NCBI GenBank assembly: GCA_947624745.1
Contig: CANQLR010000020.1
Coordinates: forward strand, 1-49,056
Direction: 5' to 3'
Origin: an uncultured Clostridia bacterium
GTDB lineage: Bacteria > Bacillota > Clostridia > Oscillospirales > Ruminococcaceae
Length of the DNA: 49,056 nucleotides
In this document: piece by piece, positions 25,528 to 33,693 of the stretch
Layout: every line of letters begins with the position of its first letter
Position numbering within the stretch: the stretch's first letter is position 1
The notes under the pieces: generated by a model
Told to the model about the DNA's origin: nothing
Databases searched by the model: none
Seen by the model: the letters and a program-made list of their open reading frames with translations, nothing else
Made by a program: the position numbers and the translations under genes

Positions 25528-26462
25528 AGATACTTTCTCTCTCGGGATTTGTTCCCGAACAGATCTGCGACACGGTCCGCTTTACCGGGTATTCCGGGGG
25601 CAGAGCTATCTCTCACTACTGCGGATACGCCGCGGACTACATCTCGCAGGTGCTGAACGACGATTCTATAGACGGCACGGTGTTTCCAAAGTCCTGCGAC
25701 AGCGCAAGGATAATATCGAGCTATCTCGGAAGCGCGGATAAATTCCTGTACCAGCTTCCCGTACCTGCAAGGAGGGACGGGGCCGCCGTCAGCTATTTTG
25801 CGGGAGAGATAAGGGATTATAAGGAGGCAGTCGAGGCGCACTACGGCGTTCGGCTCGAAGACATAAAGGAGCGCGCCGAGGCGGTAAACAGGCGAAACGA
25901 AAAAATAAAAGAGCTTTACGAAGGGCTTGAGGATATTTCCTACAGCGACTATCTTTGCGGGATACATAAAATGCTCACGTTGCCTCTTGCAGAGCAGTCT
26001 TTGCCCGAACCGAAAGCGGCGAGCGCAGGCGGAAAAAGAGTCTATCTCGTCGGCTCGTTTTTGGCTGCCGAGGGGATATTAGACACGCTCGAACGCTCCG
26101 GCCTCAACGTGGTGGGGGACGGCCTCCCCGAATCGGGCAGGCTTGTGAGCGCAGCTCCCTGCAAAATTGATGGCGACATTTACAAGAACATCTCCGAAAG
26201 CATACTTTCCGCGAGGCTGTCTCCCACGCAGAATAACTTCGGGGAAATATTGGAGCGAGACATCAAAGAGATAAAGGAAAAGAAAGCCGTGGGCGTGATT
26301 TTCCTGACCCAGAAATACTGCGAGCCATATGACTATCTCTATTCGGTCTACGAAAAAAGGCTTGCTGCGGAAGGGATAAGGTCGTTGAAAATTTCACTTT
26401 CAAATTCCGAGGATTACAAAAGCTCTGAGCTTGCCGTCGAGGCATTCTCGGACATGATATAA
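25524..26462 (+). CDS. 2-hydroxyacyl-CoA dehydratase-type subunit (HgdB/BcrC family)
   Basis: A 312-residue protein of the 2-hydroxyglutaryl-CoA dehydratase D family. The conserved cysteines expected to bind an active-site [4Fe-4S] are visible: C33 in I-S-H-Y-C, C58 in F-P-K-S-C-D-S-A, and C266 in T-Q-K-Y-C-E-P. Characterised enzymes of this family use one-electron ketyl-radical chemistry to remove an alpha-hydroxyl group from a 2-hydroxyacyl thioester. At 312 residues it is shorter than HgdA/B (about 370-480). GGAGGA at 25512-25517 supports ATG 25524, which overlaps the lplA stop. It would pair with the next gene product. Confidence 0.87.
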   Translation: MKILSLSGFVPEQICDTVRFTGYSGGRAISHYCGYAADYISQVLNDDSIDGTVFPKSCDSARIISSYLGSADKFLYQLPVPARRDGAAVSYFAGEIRDYKEAVEAHYGVRLEDIKERAEAVNRRNEKIKELYEGLEDISYSDYLCGIHKMLTLPLAEQSLPEPKAASAGGKRVYLVGSFLAAEGILDTLERSGLNVVGDGLPESGRLVSAAPCKIDGDIYKNISESILSARLSPTQNNFGEILERDIKEIKEKKAVGVIFLTQKYCEPYDYLYSVYEKRLAAEGIRSLKISLSNSEDYKSSELAVEAFSDMI

Positions 26463-26473
26463 AGGGGTGCAGC

Positions 26474-27622
26474 ATGGCGCAGTCTGTTATTAAGCTCCAA
26501 TCGTCGCTGATGAGGGAGTATTACAAATATTTTTCTAAATATGCAAGGGGCAAGTCGCCCGAGAAAAAGGTCGCTTGGGTCACGGCGTTCACGCCTGTTG
26601 AGATTCTTGAAGCTCTCGGAATTTTATATTACTACCCCGAGAGCTACGCTGCCGTAATTGCCGCGAGCGAGCGGGAGCAGCCGCTCCTTAAAAAGAGCGA
26701 GCAGTGCTTTTTGTGCCGCGATTGCTGTTCATACTCCTGCTGCATAGAGGGCTGCTTAGAGCTTGAGGACGGCCCGCGCGGTACTCCCCCGAAGCCGGAT
26801 ATACTTATTGCCACAAACAATCAGTGCAACACTCTCCCAAACTGGTGGAACATTTTAGCCGAGAGATACAATGTGCCGCTCATAGTGATAGACTACCCCG
26901 GCGAGGCAGTCCCGTGCGAAAGGGCCTACGAATATGTTACCGCGCAGCACAGAGAGCTTATCTCACGTCTTGAGGAGCTTTCGGGCAACAGGCTCGACGA
27001 GAGCGTGCTCGGACATTTTATAGAAAACAGTGAACAAAGTGTTGCTTGGTGGAAAAAGGTCGCCGCGGCGCTTCCCGAGAAGGAAATAAAGCCGACCGCG
27101 CTTTTTGACGACATATCCTATCTCATAACGGCAAGGTGCAGCCCCGACACCGCCGAGCTTTACCGCGCGATATATGACGAGGTGAGCGCGCTCCCCGAAG
27201 CAGACAAGGGTCTAATACCTCTTTTCTGGCTCGGCTATCCGCTGTGGTATCATGCGGATCGGTATCTTTCCGAATGCCTTGATGGCTTCAGAATATGCGG
27301 CTCAAACTATATAACCTGGTGGAGCCTTGACTACAGCGGAAATGACGTCTATGAAATGCTTTTTTCGGCGTATAACTACACGTTTTTGAACCTTTCGCAG
27401 AAAACGCGCACCAAGCGCCTCACAAGGCTCATAAAGGACTCCGGGGCGGTCTGCGCGGTAACGCTTCACAATAAAAGCTGCAAGTGCGACTTTGTTTCCG
27501 CAAAGGACATCGGAATACCGCAGGCAGAGCTCGAGATAGACATGATCGACCGTGAGTTTCTGTCGCTCGAAAAGGCTAAAAAGCAGATCGAGCTTTTGAA
27601 GGAGACGGTATGTTCACGATAG
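26474..27622 (+). CDS. 2-hydroxyacyl-CoA dehydratase-type subunit, cysteine-rich
   Basis: A 382-residue second subunit of the same family. It starts with the usual helical segment and V-T-A-F-T-P-V-E-I-L-E-A-L-G. It then has an unusual cysteine cluster, with Cys at 78, 81, 84, 85, 89, 90 and 94, and C118 in N-N-Q-C-N. Ordinary family members have far fewer cysteines in this place, so an extra Fe-S or metal site is possible. Further conserved-looking positions are T-A-R-C-S-P-D and R-I-C-G-S-N. It follows the first subunit by 11 bp and overlaps the activator gene by 13 bp. Confidence 0.85.
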   Translation: MAQSVIKLQSSLMREYYKYFSKYARGKSPEKKVAWVTAFTPVEILEALGILYYYPESYAAVIAASEREQPLLKKSEQCFLCRDCCSYSCCIEGCLELEDGPRGTPPKPDILIATNNQCNTLPNWWNILAERYNVPLIVIDYPGEAVPCERAYEYVTAQHRELISRLEELSGNRLDESVLGHFIENSEQSVAWWKKVAAALPEKEIKPTALFDDISYLITARCSPDTAELYRAIYDEVSALPEADKGLIPLFWLGYPLWYHADRYLSECLDGFRICGSNYITWWSLDYSGNDVYEMLFSAYNYTFLNLSQKTRTKRLTRLIKDSGAVCAVTLHNKSCKCDFVSAKDIGIPQAELEIDMIDREFLSLEKAKKQIELLKETVCSR

Positions 27623-28356
27623 GTATAGACGTCGGCTCGACATACACAAAATACTGCGTTATGAACGACGGGAAAATTGAAAAGCTTTTTTGTGAGAAAA
27701 CGCCGATCCGTCAGAAGGAGTATTTTGAAAACAAAGCGAGAGAGCTTCTCTCGGAATATCCGAACGCAAGTATAGTTTCCTGCGGCTACGGAAGGGAAAA
27801 TATTTCGTCGGTAAAGCGAATTAACGAGCTTACCGCGCTTGCAAGAGGCGTGGGATTTATTTGCCCTGAGTGCGAGCTTGTTTTGGACATAGGCGGTCAG
27901 GATACTAAAATAATCCGCCAGAAAAACGGTCAACTCAAAGAGTTTTTTGTCAATGATAAATGTGCTGCCGGCAGCGGTATATTTCTCTCGAACGTCCTGA
28001 ATATGCTCGGCGAGGAGTTTGATAAAATAGACCTGACCGGGGCCAAAAAGCCCGAAATACAGCTTTCCTCGGTCTGCGCGGTCTTCGCACAAAGCGAGAT
28101 CGTGGAGATTATAGCCGGCCGTTCGCCCGAAGCCTCCGAAATAATACGGTCGGTCATCTGGCAGATATTCAAAAAAGCCGCCCTGCTTCTTGATAAGGTG
28201 GAGGGGACAAATATACTTCTTTCTGGCGGACTTTCGAGAATAACCGGGATAGAAAAATTCGCCGGGCTCTCGCTCGGAAAAGAAGTATCGACCGACCCGA
28301 AGGCGGCATATTTTTCCGCCATCGGCGCGGCGGCAATATCATTTTGGGAGGAATAA
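27610..28356 (+). CDS. ATP-dependent dehydratase activator (HgdC/BadF/BcrA family)
   Basis: A 248-residue ASKHA-fold ATPase with G-I-D-V-G-S-T-Y-T-K near the N-terminus, D-I-G-G-Q-D-T-K, C118-A-A-G-S-G and S-V-C156-A-V-F-A-Q-S-E. In the characterised activators the two cysteines of each monomer of a homodimer hold one bridging [4Fe-4S] that injects an electron into the dehydratase with ATP hydrolysis. Length matches HgdC (about 260). Its overlap with the second subunit supports a working three-gene dehydratase system. The electron donor is unknown; ferredoxin/flavodoxin is usual, while the lipoyl/Lpd pair upstream is a conceivable but unproven source. Confidence 0.92.
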   Translation: MFTIGIDVGSTYTKYCVMNDGKIEKLFCEKTPIRQKEYFENKARELLSEYPNASIVSCGYGRENISSVKRINELTALARGVGFICPECELVLDIGGQDTKIIRQKNGQLKEFFVNDKCAAGSGIFLSNVLNMLGEEFDKIDLTGAKKPEIQLSSVCAVFAQSEIVEIIAGRSPEASEIIRSVIWQIFKKAALLLDKVEGTNILLSGGLSRITGIEKFAGLSLGKEVSTDPKAAYFSAIGAAAISFWEE

Positions 28357-28359
28357 TTT

Positions 28360-29868
28360 TTGGACATCACATCATTTATCTTTCTTGCCTTTGTGGGGAT
28401 AAGCCTGTTCATCTACTGGCTCGTGCCCACAAAAGCGCAGTGGCTCGTTTTGCTTATTGACAGCCTGATCTTTTACTTCGTCACGGTAAAGCCATATACC
28501 TTTATTTACGTCGTGATAAGTGTTTTCACGGTCTGGGGCGCGGCTTTATATTTCCGAAGGACTGACAGCACAAAGAAAAAGCGCCTCGCATTGGCGCTTA
28601 CGGTGGTTTTGAACGTCGGCATTCTCGTCGCGCTCAAATACACGAACATGTTCATCGGGACGTTCAACTACTGGACGGGCAAAAGCGCCGCGACGGTGAA
28701 CTGGATAGCGCCTCTTGCGATAAGCTACTACACTCTATCGCTGATATCCTATCTTGTTGACTGCTACGGCGAGGCCTTGGAGCCGGAGAAAAACCCGTTA
28801 AAGCTGCTTTTGTTCACTACATACTTCCCGCAAATGGTTTCGGGACCGATATGCAGATATTCTCAGACCGGCACGCAGCTCTTTGAGGAGCACCGCTTCG
28901 ACTACGACCGCGTTCTTTCGGGAATGAGGAGAACTCTCTGGGGACTTCTCAAGAAGGTTATCGTCGCCGACCATGTCGCGATGATAGCGAATGTCATGTT
29001 TGACGACCCTGATCTTTTCTCCGGCCCGTGGGTGATAATAGCGGCGTGCGTGTTTATGGTGCAGCTGTTCTTCGACTTCTCGGGCTGCATGGATATAGTT
29101 ATGGGCGTTTCAAAGTGTTTCGGGATAATCCTCCCCGAAAACTTCAACGTTCCCTTCCTCTCAAAGAGCGTTCAGGAATTTTGGGGCAGCCGCTGGCATA
29201 TCACCCTCGGCGCATGGCTGAAGGATTATGTGATGTATCCGATCTCGCGTACAAAGCTCTTCAAAAGGACGAGTAAAAGCTTCAAAAATCGGTTCGGCAG
29301 ATCCGGCCAGAAGATACCATATTACGCAGCGATGTTCGTTGTCTGGACGCTTATGGGTATCTGGCACGGCAGCTCCTGGAAGTATATGATCGGCGAGGGC
29401 TGGTTCTTCTGGATAGTCATCGTCGCGGGACAGGTGTTCGAGCCCGCCTCAAAAAAGCTTAAGGAAAAGCTGCATATCAAGGAGGATAATATTGTATGGA
29501 ACGCGTTTCAAGTCGCAAGAACATTCCTCCTCGTCAGCATCGGCAATATCGCCTTCCGCGCCGACAGCCTCGCAGCGACGTTTTATATGTATAAGAGGGC
29601 ATTTGCGTGGAGTGGGATAATCGAGCAGCTGCATGCGATAGATGACGGCATAAATGGATTTGGAGGTATAGGATCACTTGCTGCCGTCGGCCTTATCGGC
29701 CTGATGCAAATCATCTGCGATTTCAGACAATATGCAGGTAAGAGCAATCAAGAGATTGTGGCGAAAAGACCAATAGTAGTGAGATGGATAATATATTATG
29801 CAGCAATTTTTATCCTGTTCTGGTTCGCACTCGACACGGCTTCTGAGTTTGTATATTTCCAATTCTGA
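28360..29868 (+). CDS. MBOAT-family O-acyltransferase (AlgI/DltB-like)
   Basis: A 502-residue multispanning MBOAT protein. Family features are F-W-G-S-R-W-H-I-T-L-G-A-W-L-K-D-Y-V and M-G-I-W-H336-G, with His336 as the expected catalytic residue. MBOATs of this group pass an acyl group from a cytoplasmic thioester donor across the membrane to a glycan (DltB: D-Ala from DltC to teichoic acid; AlgI: acetyl to alginate). With a dedicated carrier protein in the same operon, a Dlt-like route is the best reading. The TTG start at 28360 has GGGAGG at 28346-28351 and lies 3 bp after the activator gene. Confidence 0.9.
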   Translation: MDITSFIFLAFVGISLFIYWLVPTKAQWLVLLIDSLIFYFVTVKPYTFIYVVISVFTVWGAALYFRRTDSTKKKRLALALTVVLNVGILVALKYTNMFIGTFNYWTGKSAATVNWIAPLAISYYTLSLISYLVDCYGEALEPEKNPLKLLLFTTYFPQMVSGPICRYSQTGTQLFEEHRFDYDRVLSGMRRTLWGLLKKVIVADHVAMIANVMFDDPDLFSGPWVIIAACVFMVQLFFDFSGCMDIVMGVSKCFGIILPENFNVPFLSKSVQEFWGSRWHITLGAWLKDYVMYPISRTKLFKRTSKSFKNRFGRSGQKIPYYAAMFVVWTLMGIWHGSSWKYMIGEGWFFWIVIVAGQVFEPASKKLKEKLHIKEDNIVWNAFQVARTFLLVSIGNIAFRADSLAATFYMYKRAFAWSGIIEQLHAIDDGINGFGGIGSLAAVGLIGLMQIICDFRQYAGKSNQEIVAKRPIVVRWIIYYAAIFILFWFALDTASEFVYFQF

Positions 29869-29878
29869 GGTGATAAAA

Positions 29879-30871
29879 ATGCAGAATAAATTAACTAAAT
29901 TTATTTTAAAATCCGCACTGTTTCTGTTTCCGATTGTTACATTTTGTGTTGCTGTACCTATATTGATTCCAAAATTTCCCATGAGGTTTTTAGACGGAGA
30001 ATATGCGCTGTATCGGCAACAGAAGGACTATATTTTTAATAACGATGATTATAATAGAGTAATAATAACCGGCGATTCAAAAGCGAAAGCGGCATTTCTT
30101 CCCAAGCTTTTGTCAAATGATACATATAATATCGCGCTTGGTGGGCTGACACCGCTTGAGAACTATTACTATTTAAAGGAATATTTGGAAAATAGCGCTA
30201 TACCGGAAACGGTTTTCATTTCTTTTAATCCATTTCATTATATGACATTTGATACATTTTGGACAAGAAGTGTGTATTTTCATAGATTGACCGAGAACGA
30301 TTTAAAAGACACTTATGAGACAGCTTTGCTTTACAAGGATACAGACTATATATTAACCAATTTTGATAAAAATACTTTTGAATATAAGTATTATTCAGTA
30401 AAAAAATATGGAAAGACGTTTATTAAATCGTTTTTTGAAGACAGAAATAAGAAAAATATGGACATGTATAATGATATGTATGAAACAAAGGGGCAGGTTT
30501 ATTTTGGAACCGCCGAGTATTGTGATGGCTGGAGTCAAGAAGCGCAAGTAAAAAATTTTGAAGTTCTTGATATTATAGATTGCTATTTGCATAAAACCAT
30601 TGATATGTGCCTTGATTACGGGATAAATGTCATTATTGAAACTATCCCCATGAACAAAGCCACATATGATGAATGCTATAAAAGTTATTTATCCGATTAC
30701 TCAAATTATATGAAGAAGCTGCAGGAAAAATATCCTCAGATAATTGTTAATACCGAATTATACTATTATGATAATGAATATTTCGGAGATAGCGCTCATT
30801 TTAACCACAAAGGCACTGAGAAATATTCAAAATACATAAAAGAAAAGTACTCTGAAGTTTTTGAAAAATAA
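29879..30871 (+). CDS. Membrane-anchored SGNH-like protein (DltD/AlgJ-like partner)
   Basis: A 330-residue protein with one N-terminal hydrophobic segment (about 9-31) acting as signal anchor, then an extracellular domain. It has I-I-T-G-D66-S67-K-A-K-A, a G-D-S-type first block, and D304-S-A-H307-F-N near the C-terminus, the Asp-x-x-His block of SGNH esterases. In Dlt, Alg and Pat systems a protein of this type works with the MBOAT to complete transfer to the acceptor. GAGG before ATG 29879 fixes the start; an in-frame upstream start would lie inside the MBOAT gene. It ends the operon and is more AT-rich than the genes before it. Confidence 0.78.
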   Translation: MQNKLTKFILKSALFLFPIVTFCVAVPILIPKFPMRFLDGEYALYRQQKDYIFNNDDYNRVIITGDSKAKAAFLPKLLSNDTYNIALGGLTPLENYYYLKEYLENSAIPETVFISFNPFHYMTFDTFWTRSVYFHRLTENDLKDTYETALLYKDTDYILTNFDKNTFEYKYYSVKKYGKTFIKSFFEDRNKKNMDMYNDMYETKGQVYFGTAEYCDGWSQEAQVKNFEVLDIIDCYLHKTIDMCLDYGINVIIETIPMNKATYDECYKSYLSDYSNYMKKLQEKYPQIIVNTELYYYDNEYFGDSAHFNHKGTEKYSKYIKEKYSEVFEK

Positions 30872-30985
30872 TTAAACAAAATAGCATTATACATATTTAA
30901 AACATGCATTTTTCATTCTACGTTCTTGATTCTCTGGACACAATCTGTATGTTACATTCAAACTGGGGATACAAAATGGATTTTT

Positions 30986-31016
30986 TTAGCGGCTCGTTTT
31001 GCACAAACACCGCTAA
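30986..31016 (+). terminator. Possible terminator-like inverted repeat after the operon
   Basis: TTAGCGG (30986-30992) and CCGCTAA (31010-31016) form a perfect 7-bp stem, and GTTT/AAAC inside the loop can extend it. A run of six T starts about seven bases after the stem (31023 onward). It lies 115 bp after the last operon gene. The distance to the T run makes this a weak call. Confidence 0.35.
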
Positions 31017-31067
31017 CGATACAATTTTTTAAATTAGGCCTTGTTTGAAAAATAGAAAAATGTTGTG

Positions 31068-31256
31068 CTATTTCAACAAAATGGAAATGGCACCGACGTA
31101 AACGAAAGCAAGAAACGAAGAATCCAGTTTGCCATAACGCGTGAAAATCCTTCGGAACCGCTTGAGCTTTTGAAAGAAACACTCTATCAAATGACGCTCC
31201 TTAACGGAAGTTCCATCTGTATGTTTGACGGGAGGGTGCATAGCTGAAAATAGACC
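31068..31256 (-). pseudogene. C-terminal remnant of an IS5-type transposase
   Basis: On the minus strand the last ~60 residues read V-K-E-R-H-L-I-E-C-F-F-Q-K-L-K-R-F-R-R-I then F-T-R-Y-G-K. This is the well-conserved end of IS5/IS427-group DDE transposases, including the catalytic Glu region (R-H-L-I-E). The upstream two thirds of the gene are missing, and the sequence before it does not fit the family. It marks an old insertion at the border between the glycan locus and the recombinase element. Confidence 0.72.
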
Positions 31257-31321
31257 GTTGTGTGGCACGTTAAATCATATCGAAACTATGCTGCTCAGAC
31301 TGTTTTGGAGATGAAATAAAA

Positions 31322-31588
31322 ATGAATGAAATTATTAAGTTATCCAATGTGAGCCTCCCTGAAATCACGGAAGAAACATTTCTCGCTCATTTTGAATCGG
31401 AGGACTTTCTCCGGAGATATGGCAACCCAGTCGTAGTACGAGGGAGAGACCATCATGACCTAGTCTGTATGGCGGCGGAGTATTATCAGCGACTGGTTCA
31501 GACATTGGATAGCTACGAAAACGGCGACATGGTAGAGAAACCACGGGATAACGGTAACTTAAAGGAGCAACGATCACATGAGTTATGA
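31322..31588 (+). CDS. Small protein, possibly Phd/YefM-like antitoxin fold
   Basis: An 88-residue protein opening the recombinase element, with GGAG before ATG 31322. The middle (F-L-R-R-Y-G-N-P-V-V-V, then L-V-C-M-A-A-E-Y-Y-Q-R-L) resembles the Phd/YefM pattern where a short strand Y-G-x-P-V-V is followed by the hydrophobic strand and E-Y-Y helix. No toxin gene is recognisable next to it. The next gene starts within its last codons. Function is uncertain. Confidence 0.6.
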   Translation: MNEIIKLSNVSLPEITEETFLAHFESEDFLRRYGNPVVVRGRDHHDLVCMAAEYYQRLVQTLDSYENGDMVEKPRDNGNLKEQRSHEL

Positions 31589-32248
31589 TTTTCAGCTTCG
31601 GGATCCCGTGACGCATGAGGAACTTCATGTGCCTGGTCACCTGATGTATGGGGGAAATATTGCATGTGAGATCGACGGGCAGGGGAGATTCATCCCGACG
31701 CCAACCACAGAGGCTCGTCTTAATATTACATACAACTATGCGAGGTATTATCAGGAAGCGTTCCCGCCGGCAGAAAAGGTGGATGAGACGAATCGCGCTC
31801 AATATCTGCGGGATAAAGAGACATACGGTATCCGCAGTGACGAGAGTGGCGTCAAGTCTCTGAACGGCATGTCCGGTGTGGACGCCGTACCGCTTTTGGC
31901 AGAAATGATCCGAAGAATCGAAGCAAAGTATAAGAAGCCAGACGGCTCATGGGTGATTACTGAGAGACAGAGGACATACTACACGAGCAGGAGAACCGGT
32001 AAAATTGTAGATTCTCTGCTGGACGTATTTTATAGCCTCCACAGTCCCGATGAAACGGAACAAGAAACCTGGGCTCGTATCCTGGAGGAGTACGAAGAGC
32101 ATGTGGAAACGGAAGCGATAGACGAAGGCGGCCGGGACGAAACTATTGGACCGCGACGGCAGCCAATGCGATCAAACCGCTCTACCAGCTTATTGCGCTG
32201 TCGAAACTGCACCCGGACGGCATATGGGGCGAGGGTGCATATTTCTAA
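31578..32248 (+). pseudogene. Hypothetical element protein with a frameshift near its end
   Basis: GGAG precedes ATG 31578. The open frame runs to 32354, but from about 32138 it turns into low-complexity Arg/Ser sequence. The alternative frame there reads N-Y-W-T-A-T-A-A-N-A-I-K-P-L-Y and ends W-G-E-G-A-Y-F at 32248, clearly the natural C-terminus. The intact protein would be about 223 residues. I do not recognise the family; it has L-N-G-M-S-G-V-D-A-V-P-L-L followed by a basic helix and E-R-Q-R-T-Y-Y-T-S-R-R-T-G-K. Confidence 0.7.
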
Positions 32249-32326
32249 CAATGCAGCAAAAGCCAAACGGTATGGAAGGGGACCAATGATGAGCGAACAA
32301 ACAAAAGTGAATACCCAGGCGCTGGG

Positions 32327-33088
32327 ATGCCGAAAGACGCACTCCCCAGGGTGAGTCTGGAAGGCTCGGAGGTCGTCCGACGGAAGTTCATGTCTCACAT
32401 CAAGGAGATCATCCTGACAGTTCGCCCCGACGGGATACAGTTCAATAACAGCTGCGTCCAGAGGATGGAGGAGTGCGACTATATCAATATCCTCATCAAC
32501 CGCAAGAAGCGTGGCTCATCATGCGCCCTTGCGATCAGGACGATCGGGACGCGCAGCGCTGGTGTAATAACAAAGACGGCGTCAGGCGCGGCAGGAAGCT
32601 CACAGGGAGGGATTTCTGCACCCGTCTGTATCGGATGATGGGCTGGAATAAGGGGTATTACTATAAGATCTGCGGAACCCCGGCGCTGAGGGGAAGATGA
32701 TGAAGGAGAAGCCCTCTTAGTGTTCGAGCTGGAAGAATACGAGCGGTATACCCTGACGGCGAAGGCACGCAGGTCGGCGGGCGTGACCGATGAAGATCTG
32801 GGCGAACAGCTGGAGAGCATCAAGGCGGCGGACGCAGAGCGTGAAACCGCGTCAAGTGCCGCGGAAAATGGGGAGAGGCGAAAGACGTCCCGAAGGAAAG
32901 CAAAATATCCGGACAGCTGGCCGGAGGATTCCTTCGGCACGCCAATCGAAGAGCCTGTGCAGAGGATCCGGATCGACTTGCTGGACGAAGCGGTCAGCAT
33001 GAGAGACTTCACCGGGTTGGACGAACCTGAGGTAGCCGACTCACCGCCTATCGGAGCGGAGCAGCTTCGGATCGGAGGTGCTCCATGA
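32327..33088 (+). pseudogene. Recombinase-associated accessory protein, two frameshifts
   Basis: Three frames must be joined to obtain one sensible protein. The first (from ATG 32327, perhaps originally 32290) ends in Y-I-N-I-L-I-N-R-K-K-R. At about 32510 the sense continues in another frame with W-L-I-M-R-P-C-D-Q-D-D-R to I-C-G-T-P-A. At about 32688 it shifts again into L-L-V-F-E-L-E-E-Y-E-R-Y and ends at 33088. Proteins of this type recur beside serine recombinases in Clostridia and are sometimes labelled integrase; the real function is unknown to me. The core (32380-32750) resembles the next protein and the C-terminus of the following recombinase. Confidence 0.65.
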
Positions 33089-33456
33089 GCAGTGAGAGAG
33101 GCATTTCTATCTACTTTCGGGATAACAGGATACATATCCGCCATAAGACGATCCACGACCTTGGGAAGCCGGAGTATATCCATCTGCTAATCAACGAGGA
33201 AAAGAAGCAGCTGTTTATCCAGAGCTGCGAGAAGGACAGGGATGCGTTCAGACTGTATTATTCCGATGAAGAGGACAGTCGCGCGGAGACCTGTTATATC
33301 AACGCGAAGGCGTTTTTGATATACCTGTCAGGTGTAATCGGCGTGGAGCCTGGCTCGGATTCGCTGTGGTATTCCGGCGAGCTCCTTGCGGACGGGAAGA
33401 CGGTGTATATCGACCTGAAGGAGTACCGTAAGATCCCGTATGAGGGGACGAGATGA
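33085..33456 (+). CDS. Small accessory protein with the shared element domain
   Basis: A 123-residue protein starting four bases before the previous stop. It has Y-I-H-L-L-I-N-E-E-K-K-Q-L-F-I-Q-S-C, which lines up with Y-I-N-I-L-I-N-R-K-K-R in the upstream pseudogene and V-E-I-A-Y-N-P-I-E-R-L-L-F-V in the recombinase downstream. It seems to be the domain on its own. No catalytic motif is visible; a DNA- or protein-binding role is a guess. Confidence 0.6.
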   Translation: MSSERGISIYFRDNRIHIRHKTIHDLGKPEYIHLLINEEKKQLFIQSCEKDRDAFRLYYSDEEDSRAETCYINAKAFLIYLSGVIGVEPGSDSLWYSGELLADGKTVYIDLKEYRKIPYEGTR

Positions 33457-33693
33457 ACTCAGCAATCATTCTGAATTCGTCGTCCTGAGTAACGAAATAC
33501 CCGCGGCTTAAGCCGAATCATATCCCGGCGAGATCATGTGCAGAAGGGAGGGCGCACAGGGATGGAAGAAACCGAAAAGCGGTCTGGAAGACTGAGCAAA
33601 GGTCTTTGCCCTGTCACCAGCAGGGAAGGAGAAAAGCGCCCTCAGCTGACCGGAAAAGAAGACGTGCGTGAGAGATATAACCGGGAACGGGAC
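33457..33693 (+). other. Gap with a short leader reading frame before the recombinase
   Basis: No established gene. A short in-frame ATG at 33562 opens a basic, unstructured-looking stretch (E-K-R-S-G-R-L-S-K-G) that runs into the M-S-K-I-T-V-I-P-A-R start region of the recombinase at 33694. It could be an N-terminal extension or a small separate protein like the one at 36448. Confidence 0.4.
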
